Of a stretch of DNA of 64,000 bases, positions 33,162 to 42,670 are shown in pieces. The notes under the pieces are model-generated. The model saw nothing but the letters and a program-made list of their open reading frames with translations, was not told the origin of the DNA and made no database searches. Numbering within the stretch: position 1 is the stretch's first letter; the number at the start of each line of letters is the position of its first letter. Source of the stretch: an uncultured Pelagibacteraceae bacterium (lineage in GTDB: Bacteria; Pseudomonadota; Alphaproteobacteria; Pelagibacterales; Pelagibacteraceae); NCBI GenBank assembly GCA_902628565.1, contig CACONR010000001.1, positions 124,001 to 188,000 on the forward strand, written 5' to 3'. A program made the translations under genes and the position numbers.

Positions 33162-35369
33162 ATGATTAAAAAAATCTTATTTTGGATAATATTGATTAAT
33201 TTATTCGGTTTACTCACTATAGCTCAATCAGACATAATCCCATTAAAAAAACCAATGCAATCTGAAGAGCTAACCCAAAAAAAATTATTAATAGATGTGC
33301 TAAAACCTTTGCCCAAACCAATACCAAAAATAGCAAACGAAGAGATAGAAAAAAAAGTTAAATCTAAAGCTGAAAAGATAAGTGGTCTAATACTTCCTAA
33401 AAAAAAACCTTTAATCGCTGGATCAAAAAAAACAACAGAGATAAAAATATCAAAATATTATCGTAAAAAAGATTTTGCATTAGCGAAAAAAGCAATTTCT
33501 GAAATGAAAAAAGCTAGATGGACAGATGCAATAAAAACAGCCAAAAGAGCTAAAGATAAATCTATATATGATTTTATTCAATGGAGACATTTGCTTACAA
33601 AAGGAAATCAGGCTTCTTATTATGATTACAAAACCTTTATAGACACAAATGAGGATTATCCTAGAATAGGACGAATAAAATATTTAGCTGAGCATAAACT
33701 TTCTACAGACAAAGTTAGTCCAAAAAAAATTATAGACTGGTTTGGACCTGCAGAACCTTTGAGTGGTTTCGGTAAAATGATATTAGGTGAAAGTCTTATT
33801 CTAAATGGTAATAAAGAAAAAGGGATAGGATTTATTAAAGAAGGCTGGATATCAGCTGAATTATCTAAAACAGATTTAAGATTTTATCGCAAAAAATTTA
33901 AGAAATACCTCAATGCAGATGATTATATTAAGCGTGCAGAATATCTTGCCTGGAATAACAAATACTGGGATTTAAAACGATTGTTAAGATATTTACCCAA
34001 AGATTATGAGCTATTATATACAGCTAGACAACTATTAATGAGTAAATCTTATGGTGTCGATAATGCTATTTCTAAAGTTCCCCCTAATCTTAAAAATGAT
34101 GCTGGTTTAAATTACGATAGATTAAAATGGAGAAGAAAAAGAGGAAGAGTTGATAGCTCTGTAGAAATTCTTTTAAAGATAAAAAACACAAAAGATTATC
34201 TAGTGCGGCCAGACAAATGGTGGATAGAAAGAGAAATTATTTCAAGATCTCTAATATACAAAAAAAAATATGAATTAGCTTATAGAATTGCTAGTAACCA
34301 TGGAATGACTGAAGGTGCTGAATTTGCTGCAGCTGAGTGGATGAGTGGTTGGATAGCTCTGAGTTTTTTAGATGATCCTGTATTAGCCAAAGAACATTTT
34401 GAAAATTTTTATAACAACGTAGGATATCCTATTAGCACAGCTAGAGGTGCTTATTGGCTTGGTAAAACCTATAAAAAGCTTGGTGATAAAGATCTATCTT
34501 ACAAATGGTTTAAAGAAGCAACAAGTTATTTAACGACTTATTACGGTCAATTAGCATTTATGGAAATAAGCCCAAATGAAAAATTTGAACTCTCAAAAGA
34601 TATGATTATTCAAAAGGAATATCGCAATTATTTTTTTAAGAAAGACCTAGTTAAATTAATTTATTTATTAGATGAATTAGATGAAGATAAATATACTAAA
34701 CATATATTAAGACATTTAGCTAATGATGATGTTAATAGTGGTAGTGAAGTCTTGGCTGCTGAACTTGCAACAAATATAGAACGTTTTGATTTTGCAATTC
34801 AAATTTCTAAAATAGCTTCATATGAAAAAAGATTTCATAATAAATACAACTACCCAATTATAAGTACACCAAAATATATTAACGGAAGAAAAATTCCTGA
34901 TAACGCTTTTATTCTCTCAATCATAAGACAAGAAAGTGAATTTGATTTAAGTGCAAATAGTCATGCTGGTGCCAAAGGTTTAATGCAACTCATGCCTTAC
35001 ACAGCTAAACTAGTTGCCAAACAGGCAAAACTTCCCTACTCAAAATCTCGACTAACTACTGATGCTGAATATAATATTAATTTGGGATCTCATTATATTG
35101 CTGGGCTCATACTTGAATATGATGGCGCTTATCCTTTTGCTGTAGCCGCTTACAATGCTGGGCCAAAAAGAGTAAGATACTGGAAAAAAATAAACAAAAA
35201 TCCGCAAAAAAATCAAATTGATTATATCGATTGGATTGAGTTAATTAAATTTAAAGAAACTAGAAATTACGTACAAAGAGTTTTGGAAAATTATAATGTT
35301 TACAGGTATGTGCTTGAGCAAAGACCTATTGGAATGAAGGATTTTTTTAAGAACAATCCCTTATTTTAA
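33162..35369 (+). CDS. slt: soluble lytic murein transglycosylase
   Basis: 735 residues. The N-terminal signal segment is IKKILFWIILINLFGLLTIA. The middle (about 90-560) is a long chain of helical hairpins, the superhelical U/L domains of Slt70. The C-terminal catalytic SLT domain (about 575-710) has the catalytic glutamate in SIIRQESEFDLSANS, GAKGLMQLMPYTA, and AVAAYNAGPKRVRYW. It cleaves peptidoglycan with formation of anhydro-muramic acid. It is divergent from dapA and converges on tRNA-Ser. Confidence 0.94.
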   Translation: MIKKILFWIILINLFGLLTIAQSDIIPLKKPMQSEELTQKKLLIDVLKPLPKPIPKIANEEIEKKVKSKAEKISGLILPKKKPLIAGSKKTTEIKISKYYRKKDFALAKKAISEMKKARWTDAIKTAKRAKDKSIYDFIQWRHLLTKGNQASYYDYKTFIDTNEDYPRIGRIKYLAEHKLSTDKVSPKKIIDWFGPAEPLSGFGKMILGESLILNGNKEKGIGFIKEGWISAELSKTDLRFYRKKFKKYLNADDYIKRAEYLAWNNKYWDLKRLLRYLPKDYELLYTARQLLMSKSYGVDNAISKVPPNLKNDAGLNYDRLKWRRKRGRVDSSVEILLKIKNTKDYLVRPDKWWIEREIISRSLIYKKKYELAYRIASNHGMTEGAEFAAAEWMSGWIALSFLDDPVLAKEHFENFYNNVGYPISTARGAYWLGKTYKKLGDKDLSYKWFKEATSYLTTYYGQLAFMEISPNEKFELSKDMIIQKEYRNYFFKKDLVKLIYLLDELDEDKYTKHILRHLANDDVNSGSEVLAAELATNIERFDFAIQISKIASYEKRFHNKYNYPIISTPKYINGRKIPDNAFILSIIRQESEFDLSANSHAGAKGLMQLMPYTAKLVAKQAKLPYSKSRLTTDAEYNINLGSHYIAGLILEYDGAYPFAVAAYNAGPKRVRYWKKINKNPQKNQIDYIDWIELIKFKETRNYVQRVLENYNVYRYVLEQRPIGMKDFFKNNPLF

Positions 35370-35372
35370 AGA

Positions 35373-35464
35373 TGGCGGAAGAGGAGGGATTCGAACCCTC
35401 GGTACAAGTTTCCTCGCACGGTCATTTAGCAAACGACTGGTTTAAGCCTCTCACCCACTCTTCC
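35373..35464 (-). tRNA. tRNA-Ser (anticodon GCU)
   Basis: 92 bases including an encoded CCA. It has the acceptor stem GGAAGAG/CTCTTCC with discriminator G and the anticodon loop TTGCTAA closed by GTCGT/ATGAC. The long variable arm typical of class II tRNAs (around GCGAGGAAACTTGT) is followed by the T-arm GAGGGTTCGAATCCCTC. It lies 3 bases after the slt stop codon, on the other strand. Confidence 0.96.
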
Positions 35465-35528
35465 AAGAAATTTGTCGCTTTTGATTGTATTGAATAATCG
35501 ATATTAATAAAGTAATTATTCAATAATT

Positions 35529-36782
35529 ATGAAAAATAAGTATTCAATATTCTCATTAATAAAGAATGCTTTTTCTTATCACGAAAATTGGGAAAAAGCC
35601 TGGAAAGATCCTGCACCAAAAAAAGAATATGAAGTGGTAATCATTGGTGGTGGTGGTCATGGTTTAGCAACAGCTTATTATTTAGCAAAAAAACATAACA
35701 TGAAAAATATTGCTGTTGTTGAAAAAGGATGGATTGGTGGAGGAAATACTGGAAGAAATACTACTATAATTAGATCAAATTATTTATGGGATGCTAGTGC
35801 TGGTCTTTATGATCATGCTCTTAAAATATGGGAAGGTCTTTCACAAGAGTTAAATTATAATGTGATGTTTAGTCAAAGAGGGGTAATGAATCTAGCTCAT
35901 AATCTTCAAGATGTTAGAGACCTAAAAAGAAGAACACATGCAAACAGACTAAATGGCATTGATGCTGTTTATCTTAATACTGAAGAAGTTAAAAAATTCT
36001 GTCCAATAATTAATACCTCTCCTAATATAAGATATCCAGTTTTAGGTGGAACATTACAAAGAAGAGCTGGAACTGCTAGACATGATGCAGTTGCGTGGGG
36101 ATATGCCAGAGGTGCTGATGAAATGGGCGTTGATATAATTCAAAATTGTGAAGTAAAAGGAATTAAAAGAATTGGTGATTGTGTTGAAGGTATTGAAACA
36201 ACAAAAGGATTTATTAAAACAAAAAAAATAGGTGTAGTTGCGGCAGGACACTCAAGTGTTATTGCAAATATGGCTGGTTTAAAATTACCTTTGGAAAGTA
36301 AACCACTTCAAGCATTAGTATCTGAACCGGTTAAACCAATTATAGATACAGTTGTAATGTCTAACGCTGTTCATGCTTACGTAAGTCAATCCGATAAAGG
36401 TGAGTTAGTTATTGGAGCAGGAACCGATGATTACGTGTCTTACTCACAAAAAGGAAGTCATGATATTGTGGAAGGAACTTTAAATGCAATTTTAGAATTA
36501 TATCCAATATTTAGTAGAATGAGAATGCTTCGTCAGTGGGGTGGCATAGTAGATATATGCCCTGATGCAAGCCCGATTATAAGTAAAACATCAATTAAAG
36601 GTTTATACTTTAATTGTGGTTGGGGAACAGGAGGTTTCAAAGCAACACCAGGTTCTGGAGATTTATTTGCTCACACAATTGCAAATGATGAACCTCATAA
36701 ATTAAATGCTGCCTTTAATATAAATAGATTTGTCAGTGGTGATCTAGTTGATGAACATGGTGCAGCTGCAGTTGCACACTAA
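35529..36782 (+). CDS. soxB: sarcosine oxidase beta subunit
   Basis: 417 residues, the DAO-type flavoprotein subunit of heterotetrameric sarcosine oxidase. The FAD site is [20 protein letters not shown], followed by [14 protein letters not shown]. His185 in [12 protein letters not shown] lies where the covalent FMN histidine is expected in this family (recalled, not aligned). [15 protein letters not shown] near the C-terminus closes the fold. The complex oxidises sarcosine to glycine and methylene-tetrahydrofolate. It is first of soxBDAG, whose genes touch or overlap. Confidence 0.96.
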   Translation: MKNKYSIFSLIKNAFSYHENWEKAWKDPAPKKEYEVVIIGGGGHGLATAYYLAKKHNMKNIAVVEKGWIGGGNTGRNTTIIRSNYLWDASAGLYDHALKIWEGLSQELNYNVMFSQRGVMNLAHNLQDVRDLKRRTHANRLNGIDAVYLNTEEVKKFCPIINTSPNIRYPVLGGTLQRRAGTARHDAVAWGYARGADEMGVDIIQNCEVKGIKRIGDCVEGIETTKGFIKTKKIGVVAAGHSSVIANMAGLKLPLESKPLQALVSEPVKPIIDTVVMSNAVHAYVSQSDKGELVIGAGTDDYVSYSQKGSHDIVEGTLNAILELYPIFSRMRMLRQWGGIVDICPDASPIISKTSIKGLYFNCGWGTGGFKATPGSGDLFAHTIANDEPHKLNAAFNINRFVSGDLVDEHGAAAVAH

Positions 36783-37057
36783 TGTTTTTAATTAATTGTC
36801 CTTTTTGCGGTGAGAGAGAACAAAGCGAATTTAAAGCAGGTGGTGAAGCTCACATAGTAAGACCAAAACAACCTACAGAACTAAGTGATGATGAATGGGC
36901 AGAATATTTATTCATGAGAAAAAATATAAAAGGAGTTCAGTTTGAAAGATGGAATCATATTCATGGTTGTAGAAAATGGTTCAATATGGCTAGAGATACT
37001 TCAAACGACCAAATAAAAGCTGTATACAAAATGGGTGAGAAACCACCAGTAAAATAA
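36782..37057 (+). CDS. soxD: sarcosine oxidase delta subunit
   Basis: 91 residues, the usual size. It has the zinc-binding cysteines of CPFCGERE near the N-terminus and the histidine/cysteine pair in HIHGCRKWFNMARDT. EWAEYLFMRKN is also typical. The subunit stabilises the complex and has no flavin. Its start shares one base with the soxB stop, and soxA begins one base after its end. Confidence 0.96.
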   Translation: MFLINCPFCGEREQSEFKAGGEAHIVRPKQPTELSDDEWAEYLFMRKNIKGVQFERWNHIHGCRKWFNMARDTSNDQIKAVYKMGEKPPVK

Positions 37058-37058
37058 A

Positions 37059-40000
37059 ATGTCTAATAATTTAAGATTTAAAACAAGCAAATTCATTGAT
37101 GAAACTTATCGAGTTTCTTTTAAGTTTAACAACAAAACTTATTTTGGTTTTAAAGGTGATACTCTAGCATCAGCTTTATTGGCTAATGGCATTCATCTTG
37201 TAGGAAGAAGTTTCAAATATCATAGACCTCGAGGAATTATGACATCAGGTTCAGAAGAACCTAATGCAATAATTCAATTACATGATAACTCCTCAAGAAC
37301 TGAACCCAATGTAAGAGCTACTGAAGTTGAAATTTATGAGGGTTTAGTTGCATCTAGTCAAAATTGCTGGCCTAGCGTTAATTTTGATATTGGTGGAATT
37401 AACAATCTATTATCCCCTATTCTACCCGCTGGATTTTACTATAAAACTTTTATGTGGCCTGCAAGTTTCTGGAAGAAGTATGAATACTTTATAAGAAAAT
37501 CTGCAGGTTTAGGTAAATCACCGAAAGTTGCTGATCCAGACATATATGAACATAATTATATTCATTGTGATGTTTTGGTAATAGGAGCGGGTGTATCAGG
37601 AATAATGTCAGCAAAAATGGCAGCAAAAAATGGTTTTAAGACTCTTCTAGTTGATGAAAAACCTTATTTAGGTGGATCATCTATTTATGATAACTCAGAG
37701 TTTTCAAAGATTAATAATCAATTAACAAGTTCGTGGTTAGAAAAAGAGATCAATGAAATATCTAAACTAGAAAATTTAGAAATAAAGCTAAGAACTAGTG
37801 TTGCAGCGTTTCATGGATACAACTTTTTATTAGCTCGTGAAAGTCTTACTGACCATCTGCCAATTAATCAAAGAGATAATAAAGTAAGGCATAGATTATT
37901 AAAAATTAGAGCTAAAAAAGTAATTACAGCTACTGGCTCAATAGAAAGACCATTGATATTCGATAATAATGATCGACCAGGTATACTATTATCTTCAGCA
38001 ATTAAGAAATATATCGATCTATATGGCGTAGCTTGTGGTGAAAATAATGTTCTTTTTACCAATAACGATACTGCATACGAAACTGCCATGAGCTTAATTC
38101 AAAGAGGAATTAAGATAAATGCAATAATTGATAATAGAGAACAAGTTGACTCTAAAATTTGTTACGAGGTTGAGAAAAATAATATTAAAATTTTTAAAGG
38201 TTTTTCTGTTGTTGATACTTACGGGTATAGAAGAATTAACAAAATATCCATTATGAAACTTTCAAAAGATGGTCAAACAGTAATTGGAGACAAAACTAAA
38301 TTAAATTGTGATTGTTTAGGTGTATCTGGTGGTTGGACCCCAGCAGTACATTTGTTTACACAATCTGGAGGCAAATTAAAATTTAGAGAGGAAGACCAAG
38401 TATTCATTCCTGATGTCTACCCTTCAGATCAAATAAGTGTAGGATCTTGCAATGGAGACTTTGTTTTAGATGAAATAATAAAAAATACTTTATCTTCACT
38501 GAAGAAATTTCTTAATATAGATAATTCTGAATACAAAACTCTTGAAATTATCTCAGGTTTAAATCAATCAAAGAGAAATATTTGGCTATTACCATCTGAC
38601 AAAACAATAGGAAAAACTAAATCTTTTGTTGATTATCAAAACGATGCAACTTCAAAAGATATTAAATTAGCTCTAAGAGAAGGATTTAGATCTATAGAAC
38701 ATGTAAAAAGATACACCACTACAGGTATGGGAACTGATCAAGGTAAACTTGGTAATATGCATGCTTTAGGAATCATTTCAGAAACAGCCGGAACTAAAAT
38801 AGGCGAGCATGGCACTACCACTTTTAGACCTCCTTATACACCTCTTACTTTTGGAACTATTGTTGGAAGAAATGTAGGTGAATTTTTTGATATATTTAGA
38901 CGTACTCCGATACATGATTGGCATGTTAAAAATAATGCTGAGTTTGAAAATGTTGGTCAGTGGAAAAGAGCTTGGTACTATCCCAAAGAAAATGAAAACA
39001 TGCATCAAGCAGTACAAAGAGAAAGTAAAGCCGCCAGAGACTCAGCGGGTATTCTAGATGCATCTACATTGGGAAAAATTGATATTCAAGGTACTGATGC
39101 TTCAGAATTTTTAAATCGTGTTTATACTAATGCTTGGTCAAAGCTTGCTGTTGGTAAATGTCGTTATGGTTTAATGTTAAATGAGGATGGAATGGTTTAT
39201 GATGATGGAGTAACAACTAGACTAGGTGAAAATCACTATATAATGACTACTACTACTGGTGGAGCAGCTAATGTATTAGGAAAACTTGAAGATTATCTTC
39301 AAACAGAATGGCCTGAGTTAGATGTCTATCTATCTTCTGTGACTGATCATTATGCTACAATAAGTGTTTGCGGTCCTAATAGCAAAAAAATTGTCTCAAA
39401 AGTTATTCCTGATTTAGATTTTTCTGACGAAAAGTTTCCACATATGTCTTTTAAAAATGCAAAAATTGGAAATATTAAATGTAGAGTAATGAGGATTAGT
39501 TTTACCGGAGAACAAAGTTATGAAATTAATATTCAAGCAAATTTTGGAAAATCTGTTTGGGAAAAATGTATGGACGCTGGTAAAGATTTCAATATTACAC
39601 CTTATGGAACTGAAACGATGCACTTATTAAGAGCAGAGAAAGGTTTTATAATAGTTGGTCAAGATACAGATGCAACACTAACACCAATTGATTTACAAAT
39701 GGACTGGATAGTAAGTAAAAAAAAATACGATTTTATTGGAAAAAGATCATTATATAGATCTGATACAATTAGAGAAGATAGAAAACAATTGGTTGGTTTA
39801 TTGACAGAAAATCCAGAGGAAGTTTTAGAGGAAGGTGCGCAAATAGTTTCTGATGTAAAAAAGTCACCTATTGAAATGCTTGGACATGTAACTTCAAGTT
39901 ATTATAGTCCAAATTTAAAAAAATCCATTGCATTGGGTGTTGTTAAAAGTGGGAAAAATATGGTTGGGCAAAAATTAATTATACCGATGGAAAATAAAAA

Positions 40001-40070
40001 CATAAATGTAATCGTGGCTGATCCTGTTTTTTTAGACAAAGAGGGAAAAAGATTAAATGCTAAATTATAA
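37059..40070 (+). CDS. soxA: sarcosine oxidase alpha subunit
   Basis: 1003 residues, the full size of the family. Regions in order: a ferredoxin-like N-terminal domain (FKGDTLASALLANGIHLVGR), a dinucleotide-binding domain (DVLVIGAGVSGIMSAKMAAK at about 170), a second binding segment around 300-420 and, from about 610, a GcvT-like folate-binding domain (VGKCRYGLMLNEDGMVYDDG, MHLLRAEKGFIIVGQD). It accepts the methyl group on tetrahydrofolate. Its end overlaps the start of soxG by 14 bases. Confidence 0.97.
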   Translation: MSNNLRFKTSKFIDETYRVSFKFNNKTYFGFKGDTLASALLANGIHLVGRSFKYHRPRGIMTSGSEEPNAIIQLHDNSSRTEPNVRATEVEIYEGLVASSQNCWPSVNFDIGGINNLLSPILPAGFYYKTFMWPASFWKKYEYFIRKSAGLGKSPKVADPDIYEHNYIHCDVLVIGAGVSGIMSAKMAAKNGFKTLLVDEKPYLGGSSIYDNSEFSKINNQLTSSWLEKEINEISKLENLEIKLRTSVAAFHGYNFLLARESLTDHLPINQRDNKVRHRLLKIRAKKVITATGSIERPLIFDNNDRPGILLSSAIKKYIDLYGVACGENNVLFTNNDTAYETAMSLIQRGIKINAIIDNREQVDSKICYEVEKNNIKIFKGFSVVDTYGYRRINKISIMKLSKDGQTVIGDKTKLNCDCLGVSGGWTPAVHLFTQSGGKLKFREEDQVFIPDVYPSDQISVGSCNGDFVLDEIIKNTLSSLKKFLNIDNSEYKTLEIISGLNQSKRNIWLLPSDKTIGKTKSFVDYQNDATSKDIKLALREGFRSIEHVKRYTTTGMGTDQGKLGNMHALGIISETAGTKIGEHGTTTFRPPYTPLTFGTIVGRNVGEFFDIFRRTPIHDWHVKNNAEFENVGQWKRAWYYPKENENMHQAVQRESKAARDSAGILDASTLGKIDIQGTDASEFLNRVYTNAWSKLAVGKCRYGLMLNEDGMVYDDGVTTRLGENHYIMTTTTGGAANVLGKLEDYLQTEWPELDVYLSSVTDHYATISVCGPNSKKIVSKVIPDLDFSDEKFPHMSFKNAKIGNIKCRVMRISFTGEQSYEINIQANFGKSVWEKCMDAGKDFNITPYGTETMHLLRAEKGFIIVGQDTDATLTPIDLQMDWIVSKKKYDFIGKRSLYRSDTIREDRKQLVGLLTENPEEVLEEGAQIVSDVKKSPIEMLGHVTSSYYSPNLKKSIALGVVKSGKNMVGQKLIIPMENKNINVIVADPVFLDKEGKRLNAKL

Positions 40071-40620
40071 CCATACGATAAAAGAGGAAAAATCATATCA
40101 AGGTTTACAATTGAGTGAGATGAAGCCTGTCATGAAATTGATAGTAAGGGGTAAAAAAAGAGAATTTTTATCAGCAATTGGTAAATCTTTAAATATGGTT
40201 TTACCCACAAAAGCAAATACTTCAACTCAAAGTGAAAAATTGACTGCCTTATGGTTGAGTCCTGATGAATGGATGATTTTTTCAAATGATGTTGTCAAAG
40301 AAAATACAAACACATATGACACCGAAACTATTTTAAATAAAAACATATCTAAATTAGATTTAGGAGCTGTAGTGGACGTTACAGATCAATTTGTAAGGAT
40401 TAATCTTAGAGGAGATAAGATATATGACCTCTTTCAAACAGGTTCTCCTTTTAATTTTAATGATTTTAAGAGTAAAATTGGCTCTGTAACCCAAACAATT
40501 CTCGCAAAAATAGATGTAATTATTCACAATCAAAATAAAAATGAGGTGAATTTATTTGTAAGACGCTCATTTTCTGAACACTTATTTGCTTGGATGAATG
40601 ATAGTGCGTCAAGATTATAG
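40057..40620 (+). CDS. soxG: sarcosine oxidase gamma subunit
   Basis: 187 residues, GcvT-like small subunit. ALWLSPDEWMIFS is the conserved SoxG segment (W-L-x-P-D-E-W-L), with VVDVTDQFVRINLRGDK and LFVRRSFSEHLFAWMNDSA near the C-terminus. The 14-base overlap with soxA and the complete soxBDAG order argue for one polycistronic message. The ABC binding-protein gene starts 34 bases downstream on the same strand. Confidence 0.92.
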   Translation: MLNYNHTIKEEKSYQGLQLSEMKPVMKLIVRGKKREFLSAIGKSLNMVLPTKANTSTQSEKLTALWLSPDEWMIFSNDVVKENTNTYDTETILNKNISKLDLGAVVDVTDQFVRINLRGDKIYDLFQTGSPFNFNDFKSKIGSVTQTILAKIDVIIHNQNKNEVNLFVRRSFSEHLFAWMNDSASRL

Positions 40621-40654
40621 TCACATTTAGATCTATAATAAGTTAAAAAAAATC

Positions 40655-41422
40655 ATGAAAAAATTATTTTTAATAGCAATATTTGCTCTTTTACCCTTTT
40701 CGCTTAATGCGGAGTCTAATTTAGATAAAATTTTATCTTCTGGAACACTAAAAGTTGGTACTACTGGAGATTGGGATCCTATGTCAATTAAAGACCCAGC
40801 AACTAATAAATATAAGGGTTTTGATATTGATGTTATGAAGCAACTGGCAAAAGATATGGGTGTTAAAGTTGAGTTTGTGCCCGCAGAGTGGAAAACTATC
40901 GTTTCAGGAATAACATCTGAGAGATATGACATTTCTACTAGTGTTACAAAGACACCGAAGAGAGCTGAAGTAGCTGGTTTCACTGATACATATTACAAAT
41001 ATGCAACTGTGCCACTTGTTCTAAAAAAGAATTTAAAAAAGTTTTCAACTTGGGACTCGCTTAATAAATCAAATGTAACAATTGCAACTACTCTTGGTAC
41101 TTCTCAAGAGGAAAAGGCAAAAGAATTTTTTCCAAAATCAAAATTAAACTCTGTAGAGGCGCCAGCAAGAGACTTTCAAGAAGTCTTAGCAGGTAGAGCT
41201 GATGGTAACATCACAAGTTCAACAGAGGCAAATAAATTGGTTATTAAATATCCTCAGTTAGCAATCGTTCCAGATGGTGGAAAAAATCCGGCATTTTTAG
41301 CAATGATGGTGCCAAAAGGTGATACTAAGTGGAATGATTATGTAAATAAATGGATACAGGATAAAAAATCCTCAGGTTTCTTCACTAAGTTATTAGCTAA
41401 ATATAATCTTAAAAGCTTATAA
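40655..41422 (+). CDS. ABC transporter periplasmic binding protein, amino-acid type (family 3)
   Basis: 255 residues. The signal peptide [19 protein letters not shown] ends at about residue 19. [20 protein letters not shown] is the family-3 solute-binding start; [20 protein letters not shown] and [20 protein letters not shown] are typical. The same fold is used by periplasmic cyclohexadienyl dehydratase (PheC), which this protein resembles at TTGDWDP and FVPAEWKTI, so that is a real alternative. The permease gene 40 bases downstream favours transport. The ligand is unknown; position after soxBDAG hints at a glycine-betaine-related or amino-acid compound. Confidence 0.82.
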   Translation: MKKLFLIAIFALLPFSLNAESNLDKILSSGTLKVGTTGDWDPMSIKDPATNKYKGFDIDVMKQLAKDMGVKVEFVPAEWKTIVSGITSERYDISTSVTKTPKRAEVAGFTDTYYKYATVPLVLKKNLKKFSTWDSLNKSNVTIATTLGTSQEEKAKEFFPKSKLNSVEAPARDFQEVLAGRADGNITSSTEANKLVIKYPQLAIVPDGGKNPAFLAMMVPKGDTKWNDYVNKWIQDKKSSGFFTKLLAKYNLKSL

Positions 41423-41444
41423 AAAAATTAGTAATTAATTTTTT
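41422..41444 (+). terminator. possible A/T-only hairpin between binding protein and permease
   Basis: AAAAAATTA (41422-41430), loop GTAAT, and TAATTTTTT (41436-41444) form a perfect 9-bp stem ending in T residues. Such a weak hairpin could reduce read-through so that the binding protein is made in excess over the permease, as in many ABC operons. Only A-U pairs hold it, so it may be chance. Confidence 0.3.
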
Positions 41445-41462
41445 ATTCTTTATAAGTTAAGA

Positions 41463-42194
41463 GTGAAAAATCTATTTTTATTAATTCTATTTTTTCCATT
41501 AACTTCATGCGGTAAAAGTGAACTAAACTGGCTAATCTTATCACCAAATAACATCGAAGGATTAACTAATCTAAAATTTTTATTAAGTGGTTTAACAACT
41601 ACAATATTTATCAGTGTAATTTCGATTTTTATCTCAATAATTATTGGTCTATTAGTTGCAATTCCATCGTTAGCTAAAAATAAATTCTTAACCTACCTTA
41701 ATATTGGTTATGTTGAAATTGTAAGAGCAGTACCTTTACTAGTTTTGATTTTGTGGATCTATTACGGTCTTCCAATCATGACGGGTATAAGTTTTAGTCC
41801 ATTCGTTTCTGGTATCATAGCTTTGTCAATTAGCGAAAGTGCTTTCCAGGCAGAAATATTTAGAGCAGGAATTAATTCAATAAAAAAATCTCAATGGGAA
41901 GCTGGAAGCTCTTTAGGATTAGGTTTTTTAAGAAAATTAAGATTAGTTATTCTGCCTCAAGCAATAAAAAATATTTTACCAGCTATAGGTAATCAATTTG
42001 TGTATGTACTTAAAATGTCCTCTCTTGTGTCTATAATTGGTATTGGAGATTTAACAAGAAAAGCTAATGAATTAGTTGTGACAACTTATAGACCATTGGA
42101 AATATATACATTTCTAATTCTAGAATATTTAGTCTTGATATTAATTGTTTCTTATCTAGTCAGAAAATTAGAAAAAAAATTACAAAAAGATTAA
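41463..42194 (+). CDS. polar amino-acid ABC transporter permease
   Basis: 243 residues from a GTG at 41463. Five hydrophobic helices of the HisM/GlnP permease family follow an extra N-terminal hydrophobic segment. The EAA loop reads QWEAGSSLGLGFLRKLRLVILPQAI and is intact, with VEIVRAVPLLVLILWIYYGLP before it. The extra start MKNLFLLILFFPLTSCGKSE looks like a lipoprotein signal (Cys17 after TS), which permeases do not have. No ATPase gene is next to it; the downstream gene is on the other strand, overlapping by 4 bases. Confidence 0.9.
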   Translation: MKNLFLLILFFPLTSCGKSELNWLILSPNNIEGLTNLKFLLSGLTTTIFISVISIFISIIIGLLVAIPSLAKNKFLTYLNIGYVEIVRAVPLLVLILWIYYGLPIMTGISFSPFVSGIIALSISESAFQAEIFRAGINSIKKSQWEAGSSLGLGFLRKLRLVILPQAIKNILPAIGNQFVYVLKMSSLVSIIGIGDLTRKANELVVTTYRPLEIYTFLILEYLVLILIVSYLVRKLEKKLQKD

Positions 42195-42670
42195 TTTTTT
42201 TTTCTGTATTCCCAAGGATATTCAAAAGTCATACCCCACATACCATTCTTATTTTTTTTGGCATAGTTTTCATCCTCAATAAATTTTGAAGAATATTTCC
42301 TGTAAGCAAAAGCATAACCTTTACGAACAAGATACTTAGATAAACTTTGATTATTTACAAAACATTCAGCTAAAATTCTCTTATATCGATCTACACCTTC
42401 TTTAACGCATTTTACCTTGTTATTACTTATCTTATTGATAAGTAATTGTTTTGCTTGTATTCCGCATTCAATAACTTCATCATTCCTATTGCATATTTGT
42501 TTTATTTCAGGTGTATCAATGCCGCTAAAACGAATTTTTTCCTTGTTTAAATGAATAGTGTCTCCATCAATGACTTTTACTTTATTAGAGTTAAGATCAA
42601 GATATGTTGCCCAAAAAAAAATTAGACAAATACTAGTAAGTAAAAAGACTTTTATTTTGTTTGAAAACAT
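42191..42670 (-). CDS. staphylococcal-nuclease-like (SNase) protein, exported or anchored
   Basis: 159 residues. An N-terminal hydrophobic helix (VFLLTSICLIFFWATYL) puts the domain outside the cytoplasm. The SNase/TNase fold has KVIDGDTIHLNKEKIRFSGI with the metal aspartate, DTPEIKQICNRNDEVIECG, and DRYKRILAECFV with the catalytic arginine. The two cysteines of the CNRNDEVIEC insert could form a disulfide. It may degrade nucleic acid for phosphorus or nucleotides. Its start is 38 bases inside the MATE gene's 3' end. Confidence 0.87.
   Translation of the reverse strand: MFSNKIKVFLLTSICLIFFWATYLDLNSNKVKVIDGDTIHLNKEKIRFSGIDTPEIKQICNRNDEVIECGIQAKQLLINKISNNKVKCVKEGVDRYKRILAECFVNNQSLSKYLVRKGYAFAYRKYSSKFIEDENYAKKNKNGMWGMTFEYPWEYRKKN

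Noticed and set aside
40655-41422. Cyclohexadienyl dehydratase (PheC) as the main call
   Set aside because: The N-terminus is similar, but the adjacent permease gene makes a transport binding protein more likely. Kept as an alternative.
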